64,000 nucleotides of DNA from Synaphobranchus kaupii (GCA_029718625.1 CM056379.1:59981626-60045625), one strand, 5' to 3'. Shown: positions 1 to 12,295, counted from the stretch's first letter. Notes: generated by a model not told the origin, from the sequence alone. A program made the numbers and translations.

Positions 1-309
1 GTTACTTGTTTTTAAATTAATTTTGTGAATTCTGTATAATATAGGTAGAGGCCTCGTATAAGCCCTTTTGGCTTTCTTGCCTACCTTGCACCTCTCTTTT
101 TGTTGTTATTTGCTTTATCTCTTTGCTTTTTTGTGTTATCATTGTGCAAAATAAAAATCAAATCAATTGTTGGGGTCCCCACATTGTATTGTAAATATCT
201 AAGCCTGTTGAAGAAAACGTGCGGTGATGAGCTTCACTCAGGCCTACCCAGATTTTTCCAGGCCTACCCATCAGCCATTTTCTGTATCCGCCACTGATAC
301 TGCAGAGGT

Positions 310-444
310 AGGAGTTTGATTCTACCTGTTTTTAAGGACTGATTTTGTATCAGCACTGTGGAGGAGTCTCAAAAGCAGCTCTACAGTGCTGAAAAGATAG
401 CTGATCCAGAAACAGTCCTTAAAAACCGGTAGAAACAAACTCCT
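310..444. repeat. 135-nt imperfect hairpin (inverted repeat)
   Basis: The outer arms (310-342 and 414-444) pair almost perfectly over about 31 bp: aggagtttg pairs with caaactcct, and gtttttaaggact with agtccttaaaaac. An inner stem pairs cagcactgtggag with ctctacagtgctg around a short loop, and a bulge on the distal arm separates the two. The transcript would fold into one long hairpin. It could be a small palindromic MITE or a precursor-like hairpin. I do not recognise a known microRNA in it. Confidence 0.6.
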
Positions 445-599
445 TGTGTTTAAGTTGTATAGTTCTGAATATCATTTGTGAAGCTAAGGGGGGTTTATTG
501 TATATAAGTTCTGTTTTAAGTTTATTAATATTATAAATAAATAATATTTATTTACCATAAGCCTTTGTGAGCAAATGTTATTTTAGCTCAGAATGGAGA

Positions 600-781
600 A
601 ATGCACCACTTTGTTACCAACACCCTCCCCATGTGTGCGACGACTCTCCGTACCTCCGACCTGCGCGATGATACTACCTCGGCCCCGCACGCGCGTTTGA
701 TGACACCATGTACGTGCAACAACACTGGTAGTTTCGAGGGGCCTACCACCCGGCCTGAAAAAAAATCTAGGGGAAACACTG
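600..781. mobile_element. Candidate end of a hAT-type transposon
   Basis: The stretch ends in CTAGGGGAAACACTG, which read inward from position 781 gives CAGTGTTTCCCCTAG, a typical hAT-superfamily terminus. A related motif (agatttttccaggcctaccc) lies at about 250-270, so the element may extend left towards or beyond the window start. The opposite terminus and the 8-bp target duplication were not found. The two short opposed reading frames across 588-798 have no recognisable motif and are taken as chance. Confidence 0.4.
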
Positions 782-1560
782 GCTTACATATTAATTAATG
801 TCTCGACGCAAACCGCAATGTCATGTACATTGGATACTGTACATGCAAATACCTGTAGCTACTCAAAACGTTCAGGCAGTTTTACATATTTCCAGGTAGG
901 AAAGGAGTGGTAGTCGGGGGGGTGGAGGAAGGGAGGTGGGGAGTGAAGAATATTTGGACGCTGCCCCCGTATGCTTCGCCGGAGGGGAGGAGACATTTTT
1001 TTCAAATCACCTTTCCATGAGCCTAAAATTGTAAATCCGTTAAGAAATTTAACCTGCAGAAGGTCAGACTATGAACATTTTTACAATTCCCCAAACCCAT
1101 CTTCAGAGTAGTAAATCTGAGGATGGAGAATGATAAAAATGCTTCCCTAATGACAAAGTTCATGGTCTGGCCTCCGGGTGCCAGGTCTGATTGCCGATGA
1201 CTTTACCTGACTATTTTGAACATCTCTTGAATCTAATTATTATGATTTCAAATGTAAATAAAAACATTAACTACAGAATAAAATGCTTTTATATGGTGGT
1301 CTTGATCATGAGGCGTTTATAAGTTTCATTTTTCAATGAGGGGGCATTTAATTCATTTGAAATGTGTAAGCAAAGCATGCAGAAGTTCTGTTCTGTAGCT
1401 TTAAGAGGGGGGTGTATGTCATCAATAAATGTATGTATTTTTAATTGTTCTATTGCTATATAAGCCCCACTCCATTCCTCTTATTGACTGAAAAATATGT
1501 ATGTTGGTCATTGACTAATTGTGTTCAATTTCTGCATGTGTATGGGACATGCATTGTTTT
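782..1560. other. Non-coding stretch, nothing recognised
   Basis: I see no gene, RNA or clear transposon end here. It is AT-rich apart from a G-rich patch near 900-990. Confidence 0.5.
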
Positions 1561-1562
1561 TC

Positions 1563-1971
1563 AGGACTGGACTACATCAATGTGGAAATGGAGCCCTTGC
1601 AGCCCCTCAGGGATGTTCACACCAGCTCTTCTGATGATGGTGACTTTTTCTCATCCAAGTCTAATGCACAAAGTACCAAAGAACTTCAGGGACATTTGGC
1701 CTGCTCTGCTGTCCACACTGATCTGCTGAAGACCTTCTCCTCCATATGCAAGGTGTCCATCAAGTTAAACACACCCCTTCCTGCCTCAGTTGCATCTGAA
1801 AGACTATTATTTAGCCCCAGAAGAACCAGGATGGACTCGTTTGTAAGAGTACCTGAAGATACAATTGATGTAGCCCAATCTGTACTGGGAATTAATAGAT
1901 GCTTTGTTAATGCAACACTGTTGAATAAATTTGTTGAACTGTATCAGTTTGTATTCTTGTTTTTATACTAA
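1563..1971 (+). pseudogene. hAT transposase C-terminal exon relic
   Basis: The frame opens directly after a good splice acceptor (tttttcag, ending at 1562) and reads to a stop at 1971. About 70-100 codons in, it contains the hAT dimerisation signature in damaged form: KLNTPLPASVASERL followed by LFSPRRTRMDSF. In intact hAT proteins about five residues separate 'ERLFS' from 'LIFSPRR'; here they are missing, so a small in-frame deletion has hit the dimerisation helix. The residues after that do not follow the family's usual ending. No BED finger or DDE core lies upstream within the window. I infer a decayed last exon of a hAT transposon, or of a ZBED-type gene derived from one, rather than a working gene. 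Confidence 0.6.
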
Positions 1972-2686
1972 TCGCTACTGCAAATGAATGCAAATTAAAT
2001 TCTCAATTATTTCTCATAATTCTCAAATCAAGCTTGTGCAACCTTCTCATGTATAGCTTCTGTAGTAACTGAGGCATGAATGAGATCAGGGGTATACAAT
2101 GATGAGACCTCCTCTGTTGATCATATTTCTCGAATACTGCTGAAATAATCATCTCAATTCAACTTCATTTGTCCTATAGAGGTCTCATAGAAGTCTCCAA
2201 CCTCATCTCACTATTGCTTCTAAGGGGCCTTTAGGAGCAATAACCCAGACACTAGTGATCACTGTATTAGTCATAAATGAGAAGCTCCAGTTAGTCTCAA
2301 AAGACCAAAAGGATATCTGAGTGAGCAACAGATTTTTTCCTATGGGGGAGGACAAGATTTTTGAATCAGGACCTCACATCACAGATCCCATGCAGCAACA
2401 CCACCACTAAAATTTATCAAGGTTTTGCAGCTGGAAGTGCAGAGGAAAAAGACGAGCCTTGAGCACTGGGCAGCAAGGGGATACGGATAATATAAAACAG
2501 AAGATTAGCTAGCTAGATAGTTTCCAAAACATTCTTAAGTACAGTTTTGTCACACTAAGTAAGGTATTTTTAGCTAGCAAACTTTTGTAATATCATTTTG
2601 CTGCTTCTCTTTGATTAGCCAGCTAGCTTGCATGTAACATCAAGATCAGTCTGACCTGGTTATAACGGCTACCAGTTACTATAGGG
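1972..2686. other. Non-coding stretch, nothing recognised
   Basis: AT-rich sequence with no gene seen. It contains a short tagctagc-rich patch near 2505-2640, a motif that recurs elsewhere in this genome. Confidence 0.5.
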
Positions 2687-3310
2687 CAGTGTTTCTCAAA
2701 CCCAGTCCTGGGGCCCCCCTGTGTATGCTGGTTTTTGTTCCAACCACAATTGCGATCTGAGAATTTTAACAAGCTGTTAATTTTTCTTAATTGCACTTTT
2801 CATGAATTGATGCATTACTTACCCTCTTAAGCAAAATTATGTCAGAAAATAGCTATGCATGCCATGTAGAATAAATGTCCCATGTTCACATTTTGCTTAT
2901 TGTGCTGTGTTGCAAACAACTACAAAATGTTATAACTCATCAAATTAAAGATTGAGCTGAATCAATATGCTCCTAATTAGCTCGTTGAACACATGTGTAA
3001 GTTCTTTCATAATTTTGTTTCCTTAAACTTATTAACACAATGCAGGTTTGGCTCATCATCAATTTGCGTTGTTTTTGAATTATTCATTATCAACCAAATG
3101 GTTCGTTTTCGTGGCCATGTGTCCACACTTTCACCAATTAGGAGCCTATTGATTCACCTTTCGCCTTTCATGTGCTCAGTTCTGTTACCTCTTTTAATAA
3201 AATTGTTTGCAATATAGCACGATATGCAAAATGTGAACATTTATTCTACATGGCATAGATATTTTCTGACATAATTTGGCTGAAGAGGGTAAATAATAAG
3301 TAATAAGTAA
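2687..3310. mobile_element. Truncated fold-back hAT MITE
   Basis: It begins with CAGTGTTTCTCAAACCCAGT, a hAT-type terminus, and is a large imperfect palindrome. Sequence at 2830-2930 returns inverted at 3204-3290, and the block around 2955-2985 returns inverted near 3135-3165. The copy at 11361-12073 has the same architecture and closely related sequence, complete with both termini. Here the right terminus is missing after about 3310, so this copy is 3'-truncated. No transposase is encoded. Confidence 0.7.
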
Positions 3311-3998
3311 TTTACAGTTCAGGCAATGTGCAAATGAAATTACTGTCAACCAAGTAGGCTTCCTATCTGTAAATAAACCAAACCTGCCAGCCATCAGTTT
3401 TCCTTTTCATTTGAGTTTAACAATAAATTATGCATGGAGAGAGAATTGTAATCCATTTGTGTGTTGTGTTTTTTGTTTGTTTGAGACACAGGGCCTCATT
3501 CATGAAATGTTCCTAAATATGCGCATACATTTATGTTTGTATGAAAAATTTACGCTGGATACATCAAACTGTTTGGGAAAGGCAGATTTGTTCATATTCT
3601 GTGTGTATGTTCATACATTCCGATTCATCGTAAATGACAGGCGCGTGCATGTTATGTTGCGATTGGCATAAATCCATGCCCATTAATTGCCATATATGGA
3701 AGTTGCGAATTCCATTTAAAGGTGCATACAAAGTCAAAGTGACCAGGAAAAAGCAAAAGAAGGAATTATTCTGACACTGAAATCGAAGTTTTATTAGCAG
3801 ATATTCAGTCAAGGAAAAAAAAAAAAAAGATTTAGTATTGTCAGTACTGGTGTCATGAACTTAAAGTAAAGGCCTAGCAGGAGATAACATGTGCCATGAA
3901 TGCAGGATCACCCATCACACAAACTGTAGTAAAAAGTAGTAAAATAAAATTGAAAATGGATTAACATTAAATTGATGGCGAAGAAACACATTGTTGCG
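3311..3998. other. Non-coding stretch, nothing recognised
   Basis: No convincing gene. An A-rich tract sits at about 3814-3829. The short reading frames on both strands lack recognisable motifs. Confidence 0.5.
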
Positions 3999-4646
3999 CA
4001 TATACGTCTGCATTGCCGCCATCTGCTCGGGTTATTTCTCCTGACTCATTTTCCTATAGAACTCTATGGGGAAAAAAGTCAGGAGAAGAAACCCTTAAAG
4101 TCATCCATCCACATCTACTCCATATCTGGCCGCACAGTGATGGTTTGGGGCTTGTTTGATACCTTAGACACTGGGTGACTTTCAGCCATTTAGCCAGTCA
4201 TGTGTTCCATACTGTACCAGTGTAATTTACAGTTGAATCTAGTCTCACCCCCAAATTCCCATAGAGATCCATTGAAATGCAGAGCGGTTATAGTATTGCT
4301 TGTAACAGTACCTGAAAATATAGATATTGAGAGTCTTTTGATATTGATGGGTCACAGACTTCAGGAAGTAACAGCATGCAAAGGATATGCGACCAAATAT
4401 TAAATATGATACTTTAAAAATACGTATGATCCAAGGGTTCACATACTTTTTCCAACAAAGCATTTAATGTTAGATAATTTTGCTCAATAAATAAATTATA
4501 AAAGAATAATGTTTTTTGTGTTTTTTGTTGAGCTGGGTTTACTTTATCAAGTCTTAGGACTTAGATGAAGATGTGATCACATTTTAGATCGAATTTATGC
4601 AGATATACAGAAAATTCTAGGGTTCACAAACTTTCGAGCAGCACTG
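3999..4646 (+). mobile_element. Internally deleted Tc1/mariner copy
   Basis: The right end reads cgagcagcactg followed by TA, a Tc1-like terminus with its TA target. The interior keeps two Tc1 transposase landmarks: the peptide GRTVMVWGLF near 4130-4160 (family pattern GGGSVMVWGCF) and the C-terminal KGYATKY-stop at about 4380-4403. The catalytic D-D-E core between them is mostly gone. The core at about 4020-4415 is nearly the same as each arm of the palindrome at 49459-50626, but the terminal 230 bp differ. The left end is degraded and its limit is approximate. Confidence 0.65.
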
Positions 4647-4648
4647 TA

Positions 4649-7259
4649 GCTCCTGCACCGTTTGTCCTAGAGAGTGATACCTAATGTCAGTAGATGTCCC
4701 TCCTCACACTGAACAAATGTCCATCAAGGAAACATGGAACGACATATTGAATTTTCAGAAATTTTGAATAGTCTTATAAATAGTCGACTCCTCTTAGAAT
4801 ATTTGGCCAATTTGCATGAAACCTGGTAGGTTGACTCATCTCTTCTACCTTCATATGGACATTACTTTTCTAAGGCCTACCTCAAAAAGTGGCCGAATGA
4901 TGATCCAATGAATTTGCAGTGGGCGTGGCTTATCACATGAATGCTCATAATTCAAAAACCGTTTGACATAAAGTTCTGGAACTTGGTGGGGTGATTGAGA
5001 GTTAGATCAAGACTCCAGTTACAAATCACATGATGGTTTGCAACAATGACAAAAGCCCTGATTAGAAACATGGATATTTGCTTTTTGGGTCAACTCTATA
5101 TTGAATTGTCCACCATTTTGTAATCTCTGTGTTTGACAAATGCTGCTAATGCTGCTCGGTCCCCGGGAATCACTGCTTGCAGCTATATTTTATTCTTTTA
5201 TTTATGTATCATTGTTGCACACTCGTTGTTCCATAGTTTTAACAGGTTCCTGACCGTTTAAGTCAATATTCGCCTAATGAATATGTTTTGCCCGAAATGG
5301 TGTTTTCAGTTAGCCTAAGTTAAAATCCACCAGAAAAGAATGCTTAGCCTATTGTTTCGGGAAAACAACAGGTTGAACCAAAGTACAATGATTGTAAATC
5401 ACTTCCTGTTTGAGATTGTTTTCATAATCTATTTCATTCTATGGAGATATCAAGTCCAAGCCACGCTATGAAAATGGGCTATGGCATCTTCTGTAAATCC
5501 CTCTCCCTCCAGTATCACTGGCTACTCTGAAGCAAAACAATGTAATTCAGATGTGTATAAATGGGCTACTTGCAGAATCAGCTGAAACTCGGGCTATTGG
5601 CCTCACATCTAGGATACGTACCTATTCCTACCCTTTTTTTTTAACCACAGCATTGCTTGGCTGGCAAGTCCATTTTGAGTTGTGGCTATATTTTTAATTC
5701 AATTTCACTTTTTCCACAAAGTTGTACCGCCTCAAAAATTTTACCTGCATGATGCCCCTGCTGTCACATATACCTATTTGCTACTATTAAATACTGAAAT
5801 ATAACCAACCGAGACCTCAACAGTGGCACAATCAAATTGATAGGCTATCCTCGTGCCGAGTGCAAATGTAGTGTATTCCACTGCTTGTTGATGCGTGGAA
5901 TGTTCACGTTCTGTGTGAAAAGTTTCAGGAACTTTCTACTCCAATGTGGGCGGGTGTCTTTGTTTTCCAGTCTGGAGCTACTCCGTCTAGGTTATATAAA
6001 AACAAAAGTTTTTTACTTGAAGCACTGTCAACGTGGCTGTCATTGACAAATAGCCAATGACAGGAATAAAACTGAATTTGGGTGGCACAAAGGGTGGTCA
6101 ATAATATTTCAAGGGTAGTCTGGCAGCCCCTTTAGCACCGCGCTAAGGTTACACTGCCAAAGTTTTAAGATGCTACAGCTCTCTAACTTTTTAATCTGGT
6201 AAACAAACTGCTAAACAACTGTGCAAGCAACCACACTAAAGTTTATTCATAAACTTTACATTCTAGTTCCATTTCATATTTCTCAAACCAGTTCTTTTCA
6301 TTCTGCGAAGTAGCCCTTATTCCTAAAAAGTATTTCAATTCAATAACCTTTTCATGCTTTGTATTAAACTTAGACAGCTAGGTCTCCCAGAAGTTCAGTG
6401 TTCCATATTTAATCTGTCTCCCAATTGCACAGAAATGATAGATCTCTTGAAAGTTCATTCCATTTAACTGATAGCTGCAGAAAGATTAGCCAGTCAGTCA
6501 ATACTTGTTCCCCATAAGGGCTCTACCACCACTATCCATCTAAAAAATGTCTTCATGAAACTCATCTCTTATCTCCTGAGAATCTGTTGTGCCAAGTTGG
6601 GATGTAAACCCCAAGATACAAGTTATACCTGCTTAAAGAAATGTAGATTTCTCTGCATCATCCCAACCCTTAACATCAACAGCAGATTTAAATCCATCAG
6701 TACAGTTTCTATTGCTACCATTTAGGGATGCACCGATACCGATAATGGTATTGGTTAACTGGTCCAATACTGTAAGTCTGACTTAGATTTTTTGAATTGT
6801 CAGTCTCCCATTTTACCAGTGTTTTATAAACTAGGCTAATTCCCTGTTTTCCCCTCTATCAGAGTTTGTTGATTATTTCATTAAGCCTTTCGTTCAGACA
6901 CTGCCAGCTTACATCAAGGATTCAACATTTTATTTAGAAGATTTCATCATCGACATTACTGATACGGCCCTTCTAATTACTTTGGACATCACAAGGCATA
7001 ACACTATTATACCCCATAAGGATGACCTAGAGGCCTTTCCTACAAGATTGTGGTGAAACGGCTAAGCCCTGTAATCTCTTCATAATTGATTTGACTAATA
7101 TTGAAATGTAACCATTTAATGTTTGACAATGATTTTTATATCAAGACCTCCAGAATTAGTATAGGCTCTATATGCGTGCCTAACTAATCAAATATTTTTA
7201 TGGGTTTTTTGAGGAGAACTTAAAAAAAACCCTTTCAGAAATATGTATTTGCCCAATAT
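4649..7259. other. Gene-free region with old repeat fragments
   Basis: No supported gene. A tract near 4800-5175 has the look of a dispersed repeat. At 6724 the sequence tagggatgcaccgatacc matches the usual start of a hAT-type terminus, but I could not find its partner. The small frames at 5837-6046 and elsewhere carry no recognisable motif. Confidence 0.45.
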
Positions 7260-7312
7260 TGTCATGGTTTTTGACAGCCTCCTTTTATTTCTGTGGTCGT
7301 TCTTCCTCGGCC
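7260..7312 (+). repeat. LTR fragment related to Gypsy-2 LTR
   Basis: About 50 bp starting tgtcatggtttttgacagcc match the first bases of the 3' LTR at 42883 with a few substitutions and then diverge at 'cctcgg'. This is the U3 tip of a solo or truncated LTR of the same family. No internal sequence follows. Confidence 0.65.
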
Positions 7313-7579
7313 AGGCAACAGGCCATGCTCCGTTATTGTGGGGAGCCCGGGAAGTGTCGGTGTTTTTGACCCAATGCCTAATTTTTTTAAACTCTATTTA
7401 CTTTGGCCCTTCAGAGGCAATTTTGCACCTGGTTTCTACTAGTTTTATTTAAATGTCAATATCTAAAAAAAATTTCCCTGCACATCCATGGTTTTAAGTT
7501 CAAACTGAAGAAGAAGCTGTATCATTCAGAAATTTGCTACAGAATACATTTATTTCAGAATAGTCACATACAATATATA

Positions 7580-9131
7580 CAGTCAAGCCGGAAAGTCTCC
7601 CCACCCCTTTCACCTTCTCCACGTTTTATTACGTTACAGACATATTCTACAATAGATTGAGTTAATTTTTTGTCTCAAAATTCTACACAAAATAGCCCAT
7701 AATGACAAAGTGAAAACAGGTTTTTAGACATTTGTGCTAATTTATAAAAAATCTAAATGTTAAATATCATATGTACACAAGTGTGCACACCCTTTGATAT
7801 GACACCCAAAAGTGAGCTGAGGTGCATTTTGTTTCCACTGATACTGCTTGAGATGTTTCTACAACTTAATTGGAGTCCACCTGTGATAAATTCAATTGAT
7901 TGGACATGATTGGGGATTGCCAACACCTGCCTATATAAGGTCCCACAGTTGACAGTGCATGTCAGAGCAAACTCCAAGCCATGGGGTCAAAGGAATTATC
8001 TGCAGACCTCAGAAACAGGATTGTGTCAAGGCATAGATCTTTAGAAGGGTACGGAAAAATCTCTGCAGCTTTACATGTCCCAAAGAGCACAGTGGCCACC
8101 ATCATTCGTATCATTCGCCACCATCAACCCGAGGGTCACTCTGACAGAGCTCCAGCATATCCTTGTGGAGATGGGAGAACCTTTCAGAAGATCAACCATC
8201 CAGGCAGCACTCCACCAATCAGGCCTTTATGGTAGTGGCCAGACGGAAGCCCCTCCTTAGTAAAAGGCACATCACAGCCCGCTTGGAGTTTGCCAAAAGG
8301 CACCTAGAGGACTCTCAAACCATGAGAATCAAGATTCTCTGGTCTGATGAAACCAAAATGGAACTTTTTGGCCTGAATACCAAGCGTCACGTCTGGAGGA
8401 AACCAGACACCGCTCATCACCTGGCTAATACCATCCCTACAGTGAAGCATGGCGGTGGCAGCATCATGATGTAGGGATGTTTTTCAGCAGCCGGAACGGG
8501 GCGACTAGTCCTGATAGAGGGAAAGATGAATGCAGCTAAGTACACCGAGATCCTTGAAGAAAACCTGCTCCAGAGCGCTCTGGACCTCAGACTGGGGCGA
8601 AGGTTTACCTTCCAACATGACAACGACCCGAAGCACACAGCCAAGAGAACAAAGGAGTGGCTTCGGAGAAAGTCTGTGCATGTCCTTGAGTGGCCCAGAC
8701 AGAGCCCACACCTGAATCCAATTGAACATCTGTGGAAAGAGCTGAAAATGGCTGTGTACCGACGCTCCCCATCCAACCTGACGGAGCTTGCAAAGATATG
8801 CCAAGAGGAATGGGCAAAAATGTCCAGAAACAAGTGTGCCAAGCTCGTAGCTTCTTTCCCAAGATGCCTTGAAGCTGTAATCGCTACCAAAGGTGCAGCA
8901 ACCAAGTATTAGGCTAAGGGTGTGTACAGATATGTAACCCCTAAATAACCTATTTTTGTCAGTAAAATAAAATTGCATATTTTCTAAAAACCTGTTTTCA
9001 CTTCGTCATTATTGGCTATTGTGTGTAGATGTTTGAGGCAAAAAATGAACTCAATCTATTGTAGTATAAGTCTGTAACGTAATAAAACGTGGAGAAGGTG
9101 AAAGGGGTGGGGAGACTTTCCGGCTTGACTG
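7580..9131 (+). mobile_element. Full-length Tc1-like transposon (dead)
   Basis: The element is 1,552 bp, flanked by TA on both sides. Long terminal inverted repeats of roughly 150-200 bp start CAGTCAAGCCGGAAAGTCTC and return inverted at 8980-9131. Length, TA target and long repeats are standard for fish Tc1 elements. The enclosed transposase frame (7981-8912) is broken, so this copy is non-autonomous. A (TA)n run follows the right end. Confidence 0.93.
7981..8912 (+). pseudogene. Tc1 DD34E transposase, frameshifted
   Basis: In life this enzyme cuts and pastes the element by a DDE mechanism. The start MGSKELSADLRNRIV is the N-terminal helix-turn-helix, followed by STVATIIR. The catalytic segments remain: ILWSDETK (first D), FQHDNDPKHTA (second D) and LNPIEHLW (E). 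The C terminus is the family's GAATKY-stop. Decay is clear: one frameshift near 8100, a second near 8235, and a TAG at 8472-8474 within GGGSIM, where the family has Trp (pattern MLWGCF). The three frames together span about 310 codons, close to the usual 340. It lies inside the long inverted repeats of its element. The opposite-strand frames over 8417-8978 are shadows. Confidence 0.92.
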
Positions 9132-9315
9132 TATATATATATATATATATATATAATAACCATAACATACATCACCTAATGTATTTAAATACGTTTAAAA
9201 AAGAACGTACGAAAGCGCCTGTGTATTTACACAAGAACAGCAACGTATTTCAGCCCTAAGTGCGACGGGTGGTCGTTGTGGAAATGTGGACTGTACGGGA
9301 CTTTGGCAAAATATA
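9132..9315. repeat. (TA)n run and Gypsy-1 left flank
   Basis: A short (TA)n microsatellite follows the Tc1 element. The last four bases before Gypsy-1 (9312-9315, tata) are the target duplication matched at 24106-24109. Confidence 0.7.
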
Positions 9316-10242
9316 TGTAGCCTGGGAAAATACGCACAGGACAACAAACGACTGTAGGGTCTTTTTATTCTTTAAAATCTGTTTTAGATTGTATAAATGT
9401 AGTTACAGGATTTCATATAAGCAAAACATAAAATACTCTTCTTTACCAAGATTTTCCAAGAGCAATCTCCATGCTCAATTTACCGCTCTCAATTCAGGTG
9501 CATGCAGTATAAAATAAAAGTAGTTCATTACAAGTACCAAAGATAAAATAAAATAAAATATAATACAAAATCGGCAGTGGCAACTTTATGGGAAAAAACA
9601 AACACCATTAGAATAGGATCCCACAAACCCAGTATTCTTTATAATGTCAAAATAAATTATTTATAATGTCAAAATTTCTGATATACAAATGTATTTACTC
9701 ACTTTTCTCACACGCGCTAAAATCCAAGACACGTGCAGGCTAGACCCTGGAACTCCACTCACGCATTTATGCTAAACAGGAGTGAACATTCGCATTACTC
9801 TTCGTACCAGCAATTTAGATATCAAACTTCATACAATGGACCAAAACGAGTATAAAACATAAATGGATAGATTAATGCCTTGTAGTTAATTAAAACGAGC
9901 GTGAAATCTGAAGGCATACTAACCTGCTATGCAAATAAGGACCCTCTGTGCGGCGACATGCACCACCACGCTATCTTGCACCATCAATCACCTTACACAC
10001 CAAAATATGCGACATCCATATGTAAGACACTCTTAATCACATACATCTATGTTTCCGAAATAATACTTCAGAGTTTACATAGATATTCTCAACATATTAA
10101 ATCACCTTTTCCACACGCAGCTTAAAAGCGGCCGTCCAGCTAATCAGCAGTAGTTTGCGCACACTTAGGAACAAGTTGCACATGTGTCTTTCTACTTCCC
10201 ACTGTGTGCTCACGTCACCCACTGGACTTAAAGGCACCTACC
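9316..10242 (-). repeat. Gypsy-1 3' LTR, distal part
   Basis: It matches 23157-24040 nearly base for base, apart from about 30 bp near 9960-9995 (caccaccacgctatcttgca and following) absent from the other LTR. Its last 8 bases (10235-10242, cacctacc) are the duplicated target of the hAT insertion. The LTR resumes at 17470. Confidence 0.9.
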
Positions 10243-10364
10243 CAGCCCCGGTTCTAGACTGCTGTGATTGGGGGGGCAGACAGAAATTTAGGGGGGGCAC
10301 CTTTTTATTTAGGGCACTGTGTGTGCCATGCAGTTCCCAGGTTTTTTCTCCTCGTTTGCATATA

Positions 10365-10368
<4 letters not shown>

Positions 10369-10396
<28 letters not shown>
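10369..10396. repeat. (TG)n microsatellite
   Basis: About 13 perfect TG units just inside the left end of the hAT element. Confidence 0.9.
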
Positions 10397-10397
<1 letters not shown>

Positions 10398-10423
10398 CCT
10401 TGCAACCACACACACGTGTGTCT

Positions 10424-11270
10424 AGATGGGAGCAAGGCCTATGATATTATATACTTAGACTTCCAAATGCATTTCAGAGTGGGTTCGGAACTGGTTACGG
10501 GATAGAACACAAAGGGTAGTAGTAGGAGGGATCTTATCTGAGCAGGGTAAAGTGGGAAGTGGAGTTCCACAGGGTTCGGTTCTGGGTCCACTGCTCTTAC
10601 TCATTTACATAAATGACCTAGATGCGGATATTGAAAGTACATTAGTTAAATTTGCGGATGAATCAAAACTGGGAGGTTTAGCCAACTGTCTGGAAGCTAC
10701 TAAGGTAATCCAAGAAGATTTAAACAAATTCCAGAAGTGGGCAGAAACCTGGCAAATGAAATTCAATATAACTATATGGAAAGTTCTACATGTGGGGAAT
10801 AAAAACATAGGGCAGGATTACTTTATGCGGGGTACAAAACTAGAATGTGCACATGCAGAAAAAGACTTGGGAGTAATAGTCGATCAAAGCCTATCAGGGT
10901 CTGGTCAATGTGCTGTAGCGGTAAAAAAAAGCTAACAGGATGCTGGGATACATAGCCAGGGGTATTGAGTATAAATCTAAGGAGATCATACTCACACTAT
11001 ACAATGCCCTTGTCAGACCACACTTAGAGTACTGTCTGCCGTTCTGGGGACCTTACAAGAAAGATATAGAGGCACTGGAAAAGGTCCAAAGAAGGGCAAC
11101 CAGATTGATCCCGGGTATAAAAGATAAGTTTTATGAGGAAAGGCTTGAAATGCTAGGACTTTTCAAGCTTAGTAAAAGGAGACTTAGGGGGGATTTGATT
11201 GAGGCATTTAAATTTATTAAAGGGATCAACAAAGTTAATTATGTTGTACCAAAGTGAAATAAGGTTATCC
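10424..11270 (+). pseudogene. CR1-like LINE reverse transcriptase fragment
   Basis: Pieces of a non-LTR reverse transcriptase are read on the plus strand. YDIIYLDFQ (motif A region, about 10440-10464) is followed by a deletion, then by GVPQGSVLGPLL at 10558-10593 (motif B). LVKFADESKLGG (about 10644-10680) stands at the motif C position, where the family's ADD is changed to ADE. The thumb-like region ALVRPHLEYCLPFWGP and the finger ALEKVQRRATRLIPG follow in a shifted frame after a break at about 10933. Only the C-terminal third of an ORF2 is present. The clade (CR1/Rex1-like) is inferred from the C-terminal pattern. The copy is 5'-truncated, as LINE insertions usually are. Confidence 0.8.
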
Positions 11271-11360
11271 CTTTAAATAAAAGCTGAGTGTGCTCTTTAG
11301 CTAAATCAAGAAGAAAAAAAAAGTATTTGTCCCAAACATGGAGCTTACAGTTGCCTACAT

Positions 11361-12073
11361 CAGGGGTTCCCAAACTCGGTCCTCGGGGACCACTGTGTAT
11401 GCTGGTTTTCGTTCCAACCACAATTGCAATCCCAAAATTCTAACAAGCTGTTAATTTTTCTTAATTAGTTGTTTTTCATGTTTAGAGGGATTAGCCTATT
11501 TACCCTCTTATGCCACATCATGTCAGAAATAGCTAAGCATGCCATGAAGAATATAATTCCCATGTTCCTACTGTGCTTATTGGGCTATATTGTAAATAGG
11601 TAACATTTTTTTTTAACTGATCAAATTAAAGACTGGGGTGAATCAATTGGCTCCTAATAAGATAGTTGAACACGTGTGTTTTTAAGTTCCCTCATCATTT
11701 GTTTCTTAAATGTATTAACACAATGCAGGTTTGGCTCGTTATCATTCTCTTTGTCTTTTCTTCTTATTTATCAAATGGTTCGTTTTAGTGGCCATGTGTC
11801 CACAATTTCACCAATTAGGAGCATATTGATTCACCTCAGTCTTTAATTTTAATCAGTTAAAAAATGTTTTTTTTGCCCCTCTTTTTGTAATTATTTGCAA
11901 TATAGCACAATAAACAATGAGAATATTGGACTTTTATTATTCATGACATGCATAGCTATTGCTAACATAATGTGGCTTAAGAAGGTAAGTAATCCCTCTA
12001 AATATGACAAACACCTAATTAAGAACAATTGACAGCTTGTTAAAATTCCGAGGACCGAGTTTGGGAACCACTG
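11361..12073. mobile_element. Complete 713-bp fold-back hAT MITE
   Basis: Termini CAGGGGTTCCCAAACTCGG and, inverted from the right, CAGTGGTTCCCAAACTCGG match over about 26 bp with one mismatch. A perfect 8-bp duplication, gcctacat, flanks it (11353-11360 and 12074-12081). The interior is also an imperfect palindrome. It has no coding capacity and must have been moved by a hAT transposase in trans. A truncated relative sits at 2687-3310. Confidence 0.93.
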
Positions 12074-12295
12074 GCCTACATCACCCATTCAGTGATTACG
12101 CTGAACTACCACTACACCGAATCTCAGGACTGTTTTCAAGAAATAAAGCAGCAAGCACTTTACAAACAAAGGTAATGTCAAAAAAAAAGAAAAAGATTTG
12201 TAGGCTATGGCTTCTCTTAAAACTGTTGGAGATTTCTAACAATATGGTTAAAAGAAAAAAGAAGGCCTAGCTATGCAAAACACAAAGTAATTGCC

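Noticed and set aside
7403..7660. 85-codon plus-strand frame
   Set aside because: It runs into the Tc1 terminal repeat and has no recognisable domain.
8417..8978. Long minus-strand frames of 157-162 codons
   Set aside because: They lie exactly opposite the Tc1 transposase and have no motif of their own; they are shadows.
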